Positions 56,941 through 64,000 of a stretch of DNA of 64,000 bases are shown piece by piece (the stretch's first letter is position 1; each line of letters opens with the position of its first letter). The position numbers and the translations under genes are program-made. Source of the DNA: Symsagittifera roscoffensis (lineage: Eukaryota; Xenacoelomorpha; Acoela; Convolutidae); the NCBI RefSeq assembly GCF_963678635.1, contig NC_087069.1, forward strand, positions 17,584,660 through 17,648,659, in the 5' to 3' direction. The notes below the pieces were generated by a model, which did no database searches, was not told the DNA's origin, and saw nothing but the letters and a program-made list of their open reading frames with translations.

Positions 56941-58237
56941 AGTCAAGCTGCATGCGCCCTAATATGTATAAGTCTACAATCTCCACACTATATTTTTTCG
57001 TTGTGGTTAAGTCCAGGAATTATCCAAAAAAATTTAAACTGGGAAACCATTTCTAACAGTTACGTCATCGCCTACTCAGTTATCCCTTTCTGGTCATGAC
57101 GTCATTTTTTCTATATAAATAACACCTGCGAATTTTTTCTTTTTTTTGGACATTCTTTAAATCAAAGTGACGCCAAAACCCACGTAATTCTCCTTCATGG
57201 TAATGACGTCATCCTTTAAATATAAGTGACTTCAGTACCTACGCAATTTTCAATATATGGTAATGACGTCGAAAAGGATCGACTGCGAAAGTTTCTTTCG
57301 AAAGTTCTACAATTTTTCAGGGAACATTTCAACCAATCAGTACTGAGCAGTTTCTAGACATAACTTTGGACAAAATATAATCATTATTTGGAAAATGTCA
57401 TTTAAAAACATTTGATTTTCCTCGAGTTACTCGAGAAGAAAAATTAAAATTTTCCGCGTGAGAACTTTATTGATGAAATAGATGTAGATTCTTAATTTTT
57501 TCACATTTTTTTTGCCTTTTATGTTGCCCAAATTAGAGTTCTCCGACTAAGCAAAGGTCTTTTCAGGGAAACTTACACATTCAAAGAGTTTACTTTGGAA
57601 CCGAATATTGAGAATCAAAGTTATTCCCGATTCCCATTTCCCAAATTGGTTTAAAAATCCCCTTCAAAGTTCTGTATTCCTCTATTTCTTTACAGTTTTT
57701 TTGAAGTTCAAAATCTTGCTTGACAAAGTATGGAAAACTATTTCCAGAAATTTGCTTTGGAAAGTTCATCCATTTCGAGCTATTCTCTCAAATTAACATC
57801 AAAATCAAAGAATTTCAATAACTTATCAATTATCAACAATTTCTCCTTGACAATACACAAAACAGTTCAAATGAGTTGATGCAAAAACTTGTGGAAATGC
57901 TTTTTTTAGTTTTCTATCTTTTGTTAAAAATATTGGTAAATTTTTGTACGGCAAACAACGTATGGCCGTTTATTTTTGCGATTGCTTTTGTGTATTTGTT
58001 TGCTGACTTGCAAGACTTAAGTCCTCCACTTAAGTACAATTTTAATATAAATTGGATACGATTTTGATCGGAAACGACAAATTGAACAAACTACCTTTAA
58101 CGTAGATTTATTCCTGATTGGATATGATTTGATTTCAATTTTTCCATACAAGGGAGCTGCATTCACTTTGGATACGACTACCGTACATAGAAGAAAAATC
58201 TATTCTGATTGAATAAATCCACACACACACACACACA
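56941..58237. repeat. 1,297-bp tandem duplication, unit 1
   Basis: The unit begins AGTCAAGCTGCATGCGCCCT at 56,941 and ends in a CA microsatellite (58,220-58,237). It covers the upstream flank of the polymerase gene including its TGACGTCA cluster. Differences from unit 2 are only a few bases, so the duplication is recent. The matching 62- and 63-codon open frames in both units (57,608 and 57,876 here) are simply copied and not kept in element copy 1. Confidence 0.95.
57060..57275 (-). promoter_or_regulatory. CRE-like TGACGTCA cluster upstream of polymerase copy 2
   Basis: TGACGTCA at 57,097-57,104 and 57,204-57,211, a TGACGTCG at 57,264-57,271 and a half site TACGTCA at 57,061. The last two full sites sit in a ~60-bp repeat (ACGTAATTCTCCTTCATGGT, then ACGCAATTTTCAATATATGG). 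The cluster lies 200-410 bp upstream of the polymerase ATG and is copied again in the second tandem unit (about 58,357-58,570). CREB/ATF-type binding is inferred from the octamer. Confidence 0.5.
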
Positions 58238-59534
58238 AGTCAAGCTGCATGCGCCCTAATATGTATAAGTCTACAATCTCCACACTATATTTTTTCGTTG
58301 TGGTTAAGTCCAGGAATTATGCAAAAAAATTTAAACTGGGAAACCATTTCTAACAGTTACGTCATCGCCTACTCAGTTATCCCTTTCTGGTCATGACGTC
58401 ATTTTTTCTATATAAATAACACCTGCGAATTTTTTCTTTTTTTTGGACATTCTTTAAATCAAAGTGACGCCAAAACCCACGTAATTCTCCTTCATGGTAA
58501 TGACGTCATCCTTTAAATATAAGAGACTTCAGTACCTACGCAATTTTCAATATATGGTAATGACGTCGAAAAGGATCGACTGCGAAAGTTTCTTTCGAAA
58601 GTTCTACAATTTTTCAGGGAACATTTCAACCAATCAGTACTGAGCAGTTCCTAGACATAACTTTGGACAAAATATAATCATTATTTGGAAAATGTCATTT
58701 AAAAACATTTGATTTTCCTCGAGTTACTCGAGAAGAAAAATTAAAATTTTCCGCGTGAGAACTTTATTGATGAAATAGATGTAGATTCTTAATTTTTTCA
58801 CATTTTTTTTGCCTTTTATGTTGCCCAAATTAGAGTTCTCCGACTAAGCAAAGGTCTTTTCAGGGAAACTTACACATTCAAAGAGTTTACTTTTGAACCG
58901 AATATTGAGAATCAAAGTTATTCCCGATTCCCATTTCCCAAATTGGTTTAAAAATCCCCTTCAAAGTTCTGTATTCCTCTATTTCTTTACAGTTTTTTTG
59001 AAGTTCAAAATCTTGCTTGACAAAGTATGGAAAACTATTTCCAGAAATTTGCTTTGGAAAGTTCATCCATTTCGAGCTATTCTCTCAAATTAACATCAAA
59101 ATCAAAGAATTTCAATAACTTATCAATTATCAACAATTTCTCCTTGACAATACACAAAACAGTTCAAATGAGTTGATGCAAAAACTTGTGGAAATGCTTT
59201 TTTTAGTTTTCTATCTTTTGTTAAAAATATTGGTAAATTTTTGTACGGCAAACAACGTATGGCCGTTTATTTTTGCGATTGCTTTTGTGTATTTGTTTGC
59301 TGACTTGCAAGACTTAAGTCCTCCACTTAAGTACAATTTTAATATAAATTGGATACGATTTTGATCGGAAACGACAAATTGAACAAACTACCTTTAACGG
59401 AGATTTATTCCTGATTGGATATGATTTGATTTCAATTTTTCCATACAAGGGAGCTGCATTCACTTTGGATACGACTACCGTACATAGAAGAAAAATCTAT
59501 TCTGATTGAATAAATCCACACACACACACACACA
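58238..59534. repeat. 1,297-bp tandem duplication, unit 2
   Basis: Second unit, beginning directly after the CA run of unit 1 and again ending in a CA run (59,516-59,535). It is nearly identical to unit 1. Both ends of the duplication fall at the microsatellite, which suggests slippage or unequal exchange there. Confidence 0.95.
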
Positions 59535-59718
59535 CATTTGAGTTGAAGGTATTCCTCACTTTCAAATAAAAATCATCTTATTTTCAATTTAACTACCGTC
59601 AACTAGCTGCTCGCTCAGCTCTAAACATTTTAAATTCAACTTAAATACCGTCAACTACCTCCTCTCTCAGCAATATATTATTTTTATTCTGTAGCTTTTT
59701 CTCATATTATTGCTCAAA

Positions 59719-60185
59719 ATGATCTTGTCAGTGCAAAAAAGGAACCTTGTGTACTCGGTAGAATTATTGCCTGATCTAGTACAAATGCAAGTGCGACAGA
59801 CTGTCTCTGGAGTTTTAATTGACACCAATGGACATCCCAATCCACGTCTGGCACATGTTGGAAGTGATGCGAAGGGATTTCATCGAACATCGTATTTTGC
59901 AGGTTCCCATCAGTCAACGATTGCAGAACAATTTGAGATGGACTATCTCGAGGTTTCTGACTCCTGGCCCGAACTTGTAGACAATTGCCTCTCTCCCTGG
60001 AAAGAAGATGGATCCGTGGAGAGGGCTTCTCCGTGCCAAGGACACCAATCAATGAACCACCAAGACAACCATCGGCGATGGAGGCAAAACCAGCTTTGCG
60101 CTCCATTAAGAATTTGCAAAACTCTTCAGCTGCTCGACAGCTCTTTGATTTGAAAATAATTTGGTTGTTGTCTTGTGTTTTGTAA
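59719..60185 (+). CDS. Unidentified coding-like island
   Basis: A GC-richer block with long open frames on both strands. The plus frame from ATG 59,719 runs 144 codons (VYSVELLPDLVQMQ, SGVLIDTNGHPNPRLAHVG, then DSWPELVDNCLSPWK). From about 59,985 a second plus frame reads more naturally (GFSVPRTPINEPPRQPSA, then KNLQNSSAARQLFDLK), which suggests one gene with a frameshift or a missed splice. The opposite strand is also open (162 codons, 59,714-60,202) and cannot be excluded. No known domain. The upstream end lies just beyond the polymerase element edge. It is probably a host exon pair or another element's gene. Confidence 0.35.
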
Positions 60186-60189
60186 TTCA

Positions 60190-61430
60190 TTTTTCTTTGC
60201 ATCTAGTGTTTTTATTTTCAAGATATAGGAACAAACGGGCAAAGTAACAGGTAATTAAAAAATTGGTTGTAACAACTTTGCATCCGGATTAAAAATCAAA
60301 CTAACTTTGCATTTGGCTAAGTTTTTTACAACACTTTATTGTTGCAAAATTGATTAAAAATCAAAAAAATTTGAACTTCTTGTAAAAATTTTTGCATTTT
60401 TGATGAACACATGAAAAAAAATCATAACAGTTTTTGCATTCATGATAATAACTGAACAATAAATCTTGCGCCGCGCAACATTTTTTGCAATTTTTTAATC
60501 ACACATGATAAAAAAAAAGCAAACTTTTTTTGCATTTTAAGAAAATTTTTTATAGCTTTTTCGCATTTTAAAGAGAATCGTAACAAGATTTTCTTGCCAA
60601 AAGAGATTAAATTTATGATTTTCGTTGTTATAAATTTAATCAGTAAAACAGTTTTTCAACAGTGTATGTTGATCAAAAATATCAGAAATAACAATGTATT
60701 AGGATTGGTAATAGCGCTCAAAGTCATCAATTATGAAAAAAAAAAATTTCCAATTATTTAACAAAATTTTTACAATAAGCTTTTCACATTTTCGCATTTC
60801 CATAAAAAAAGAGAAATTAAGTTTTTGCATTTGTTAAGGTTTTGCACACTTATTAAAAAACACAAAACCTTTTTTCCACATATAAAAGAAAACAAAGAAA
60901 ACTACGAATTTCAACAAAAAATCAACCAAATATATCGCAACTGGAAGAAAACTGAAACAAGTCTTTCTTACACTGTTGATAATTAAAAATTATGAGCTTC
61001 TTGGTTCTTAATTTGAAGCATTTATGTTGATCAAATACATCAGAAAAAAAAACGTATTAACATAAGGGCTAGAATTCATCAAAATCGCTTTTTTTACTAT
61101 AATTTATCACGTTTTTCACAAAATTATTTGAATTTTTGTCAGATGATTAAAAAAACAATAAATAAGTTAGGTTCTCGCATATAGTTTTTGAAAAACCACA
61201 AAAAATTTAATTTCTCAAAAATTTTTTGCACCTTGTATAAAATCGATTGAAAAATTTGCATACCCGATGAAAAACCCATTTCAAATTTTGTACCTTATTT
61301 GTTAAAGATTACATAAAAACTCAAATCTTTAAAATGAAGCAATATTAAATTTGACATATTTCAAAAGTGAAAAGAAAAATTGACACGCTCCTATTTACAG
61401 AACCATCATTGTAAAAATCAACAATTTTCA
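60190..61430. other. Low-complexity A/T repeats
   Basis: Dominated by repeated TTTTTGCATTTT and AAAATTTTTGCA words with A-runs. No gene. TTGATCAAAAATATCAGAAATAACAATGTATT (about 60,668) is echoed at about 61,025. Confidence 0.5.
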
Positions 61431-61440
61431 ACATTTTCAA

Positions 61441-61589
61441 GTATGAGTTTCGAATCCTTTCCAAAAAGATCAGCCGAGCGTCTTGTGAGACTCAAGCTTC
61501 TGAATAGAGCTTGGATGTTGTCTTTTGAGAGTTTTTTTTGGCACAATGTTTGTAAAATATTCCAAAACAAAACTAAGAAAAATCCATAG
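61441..61589 (+). CDS. Small unidentified open frame
   Basis: From an ATG at 61,442 the frame reads MSFESFPKRSAERLVRLKLL then NRAWMLSFESFFWHNVCKIF and stops at 61,589. The first half is a plausible basic helix. The ATG upstream at 61,380 would extend it without improving it. There is no Kozak-like context, splice site or homologue I recognise. Confidence 0.2.
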
Positions 61590-62338
61590 AATAGTGAAAG
61601 TTTTCACCAGCAAAAAAGAGGTCATTAACTTTTAGAATCTACACATTAACACTTGAACTAGACATTAACACAAAAGAGTTCTTTGAGAAATCATTGCACA
61701 TTAACTTCTAGAATCTTCTAAAATCTACAAAAACACATTAAAAATGTATCCAATCAGTCTTCCACATCAAACTCTAGGGTGATGAAATTGACTAAATAAC
61801 TTGGTGAATTTAGATTTTTTGCTATTTCTTGTTTTCAAATCTGAATAAAGCTACTCAATCAAAGTTGTGCAAAAAAGAGTTCTTTCAAGTAAACTCTTCG
61901 TTTTTCAGGTAGTTTTCCAAAACTAACTTTGTTTCAACAAAAAATCTGTACATATCTCGTACAAAATTCATAAACAAAAAATCCATCAATATGTTAAAAC
62001 AATATGTTGTCCTTTTAAATCAGTGAGGCTGAAAGATTTGAAAAAAGTTCAATCTTTTCAGATGGTTTTGGAGAATGAAAACAACCCTTTTTTCAGCTGG
62101 TATTTAGACACATCCGACAAGAATTGTTTCTTTTTAACGAACAACTATCCCGAAGTTGAAACCAATCAAAATAGAACGAACGAGTTCCTGCTTCCAGTTT
62201 GAAAATGGTAACGAATCTATCAAGATTCTCAAAATTAAAAAAAAAACCTACCAAAGTAATGAACAAGAAATCATAGACCTTTCGTAATAGAGAGACCTCG
62301 AGAGTAAAAGAACCAGAGAACACTGAAAAGAATTAGTT

Positions 62339-62596
62339 ATGTCTAAGACACCTTCCAGAAAAACAAGGGTTTCATATGACTCAATTGAAAAAACTTTTGA
62401 TGGAATTGCGGATCTGCGATACGGAAACAGTTTTCATTTTCTTAAAAGTGAAAATTTACTACAATGGAAAGTTTTTGAAGAAATGGTTGAGTTTGACATC
62501 TTTTACAGAAATTCGAAGAAGTGTTTCAGTCCCCTTAAAATTTCCCTGCTTGATTGGCAAAGAAAAACGAAACAGCTCATGATAAAAGGTACATGA
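62339..62596 (+). CDS. Unidentified open frame in unique part of duplication
   Basis: Starts MSKTPSRKTRVSYDSIEKTF and runs 85 codons to a stop at 62,596. A second frame over the same bases (62,376-62,582) reads FLKKWLSLTSFTEIRRSVSV and is equally protein-like. A short third piece follows (about 62,593-62,694, KLCLLRRKHGGTNEEAGD). Together they suggest a decayed or spliced basic protein. No domain is recognised. Absent from the neighbouring duplicate unit. Confidence 0.25.
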   Translation: MSKTPSRKTRVSYDSIEKTFDGIADLRYGNSFHFLKSENLLQWKVFEEMVEFDIFYRNSKKCFSPLKISLLDWQRKTKQLMIKGT

Positions 62597-62862
62597 AAGA
62601 ATTAAAAATTATTCAACAGGATAAATTATGTCTGTTGAGAAGAAAACATGGTGGTACAAATGAAGAAGCAGGTGACAACAATTTCGAAAATTAACTCAAA
62701 ACTTGTTTTGATTAGAAACCTTTTTTCTAGCACATTTAAAAAATTCCTATTCACAAGTATATTACAATTTTCTTGATTATGGACTGATTTTTTTGAAACA
62801 AATTGTTGTTTTATATTGATATAACTGTGAAAGCTTTTGAAGGAACTTTTACCATATGTTTA

Positions 62863-63126
62863 TTAGCTCATCACAAAGCTTACATAATCTCTTTGTCCAG
62901 AACCATGATCATCAATAAAGCAATCAAGTTTTTTAAACAAATCAGTTTCATATTTTGAGTTTTGACCTTTTCGAATTCTGTCCAGAAATGCTGAACCAAG
63001 AGTTTGGGCGGAAGCTTGCTTTTGATTAGAGCTTAGATAGTATCTCTTGAACTTTACTTGTCTTTGGAATTTTTCGATGCAACAATGATTGTGTAAAATT
63101 TGTGTTTGTACAAATTGTAAAGACAA
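62863..63126 (-). CDS. Unidentified protein C-terminus, copy 1
   Basis: An 87-codon minus-strand frame. The last ~50 residues (ASAQTLGSAFLDRIRKGQNS, ETDLFKKLDCFIDDHGSGQR, ending DYVSFVMS) look like a real hydrophilic C-terminus. They are kept in frame in the duplicate at 63,666 with few changes. The N-terminal part (CCIEKFQRQVKFKRYYLSS) exists only here because 117 bp are missing from the duplicate. The family is unknown. It could be the last exon of a gene that continues to higher coordinates. Confidence 0.35.
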   Translation of the reverse strand: MSLQFVQTQILHNHCCIEKFQRQVKFKRYYLSSNQKQASAQTLGSAFLDRIRKGQNSKYETDLFKKLDCFIDDHGSGQRDYVSFVMS

Positions 63127-63318
63127 ACAACTTCTTGATTAATGTAATGATTTTAATCTATTCTTTTAAGACTTTGATTGAGAGAGGTTCCTACTACGAT
63201 TAAATAGAACTTGCAAACATCTAAGAAACAAAAGGAAACATGAGTAGACATGCAATAATCTTGCCTTACTATTGTTTTTCGTAAAACTTGTTGGAAACAA
63301 AAAAAAAATAATGATTTT

Positions 63319-64000
63319 CAGATGGTTTTGGAGAATGAAAACAACCCTTTTTTCAGCTGGTATTTAGACACATCCGACAAGAATTGTTTCTTTTTATTGA
63401 AAAAGCTCCTACAGTTCAGTTCAATCTACTATTATGAATGAAATTTATAAAAGAAACGAACAACTATCCCGAAGTTGAAACCAATCAAAATAGAACGAAC
63501 GAGTTCCGGCTTCCAATTTGAAAATGGTACCGAATCTATCAAAATTCTCAAAATTAAAAAAAAAATACCAAACTAATGAACAAGAAATCATAGACCTTTC
63601 GTAAATTGTTGTTTTATATTGATATAACTGTGAAAGCTTTTGAAAGAACTTTTACCATATGTTTATTAGCTCATCACAAAGCTTACATAATCTCTTTGTC
63701 CAGAACCATGATCATCAATAAAACAACCAAGTTTTTTAAACAAATCAGTTTCATTTTTTGAGTTTTGACCTTTTCGAATTCTGTCCAGAAACGCTGAACC
63801 AAGAGTTTGGGCGGAAGCAAACAACTTCTTGATTAATGTAATGATTTTAATACTTTTAAAACTTTGATTGAGAGAGGTTCCTAATACGATTAAATAGAAC
63901 TTGCAAACCTCTAAGAAAAAAAAGGAAACATGAGTAGACATGCAATAATCTTGCCTTACTATTGTTTTTCGTAAAACTTGTTGGAAACAAAACAAAATAA
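63319..64000. repeat. Local tandem duplication, unit 2 (runs off the window)
   Basis: Repeats the two outer blocks of unit 1. Relative to unit 1 it has about 60 extra bases (63,398-63,457), lacks the ~500-bp middle (62,300-62,795), and lacks about 117 bp within the minus-strand frame. The unit reaches the right edge. Confidence 0.9.
63666..63830 (-). CDS. Unidentified protein C-terminus, copy 2
   Basis: Matches the last ~50 codons of the frame at 62,863-63,126 with two or three residue changes (KNETDLFKKLGCFIDDHG), same stop. Upstream of SAQTLGS the frame is open to 63,995, but that part is sequence that is non-coding in the other copy, brought in by the 117-bp deletion, so I do not count it. 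Confidence 0.3.
   Translation of the reverse strand, partial: KKLFASAQTLGSAFLDRIRKGQNSKNETDLFKKLGCFIDDHGSGQRDYVSFVMS

Larger units (their letters stand above)
53399..59640 (-). mobile_element. DNA-polymerase-B-bearing element, copy 2
   Basis: Collinear with 10,610-16,590. The left end starts GTAGTAGATGTTGGAGCTGA, followed by a GGGGGTC/GACCCCC hairpin (about 53,430-53,452). The right end has CACATTTGAGTTGAAGGTA (59,535) and CGTCAACTAGCTGCTCGCTCAGCTC, then a second related CGTCAACTACCTCCTCTCTC. Relative to copy 1 it lacks about 1.5 kb of gene and has gained a 1,297-bp tandem duplication of its upstream flank. The polymerase is the only recognised gene. Confidence 0.75.
62059..63310. repeat. 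Local tandem duplication, unit 1
   Basis: Begins CAGATGGTTTTGGAGAATG at 62,059. Two blocks, 62,059-62,293 and about 62,800-63,310, are repeated at 63,319-63,600 and 63,603-64,000. The intervening 62,300-62,795, with the small plus-strand frame, is found only here. Confidence 0.9.

Noticed and set aside
57608-59364. Identical pairs of 62-66-codon plus-strand frames (57,608/58,893 and 57,876/59,173)
   Set aside because: Identity is due to the recent 1,297-bp duplication; the corresponding sequence in element copy 1 does not keep these proteins.

Overview
This is AT-rich eukaryotic DNA, most likely from an invertebrate animal. There are no bacterial-style operons or ribosome binding sites. The window is dominated by metazoan mobile-element families: BEL/Pao and Ty3/gypsy-like retroelements, a large element coding a protein-primed family B DNA polymerase, a hAT-type MITE and foldback repeats. 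The few exon-like islands have TTTTTCAG-type acceptors, which would fit a nematode, but the sequence does not settle the phylum. I see no intact host gene, rRNA, convincing tRNA or CRISPR array.

Layout: 1-1,250 is a decayed BEL/Pao pol fragment (minus strand). 2.2-3.1 kb is a foldback element with ~190-bp inverted arms. 5.2-6.1 kb (perhaps to 7 kb) is a decayed retroelement gag-like region (plus strand). 10.6-16.6 kb is copy 1 of a ~6 kb element carrying a broken minus-strand DNA polymerase B gene; copy 2 lies in the same orientation at 53.4-59.6 kb. From ~16.9 to ~30.6 kb there is a decayed minus-strand gypsy-like retroelement in the order leader - gag - protease - RT - RNase H - integrase - env-like. 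Its gag-and-leader part (about 25.97-30.87 kb) is tandemly duplicated to 30.87-35.5 kb. Both duplicates end in a GAGCGGTTT hairpin satellite, which is 1.2 kb long in the second one. 38.9-45.8 kb holds a related gypsy remnant in which the integrase end and pol tail are repeated about five times. 46-53 kb is mostly non-coding, with a hAT MITE (48,296-48,689), a nested perfect hairpin (50.25-50.59 kb), a possible tRNA-derived SINE head and a mariner-like fossil. 59.7-64 kb has small unidentified open islands and a second local tandem duplication.

The genes do not form a working system. Every recognisable enzyme has lost at least one essential part: the RT YxDD box has become IND, polymerase copy 1 lacks its motif C segment, and copy 2 lacks the exonuclease region. 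What remains most informative is architecture: repeated template-switch or tandem-duplication scars, dense hairpin DNA, and TGACGTCA palindromes kept upstream of both polymerase copies.
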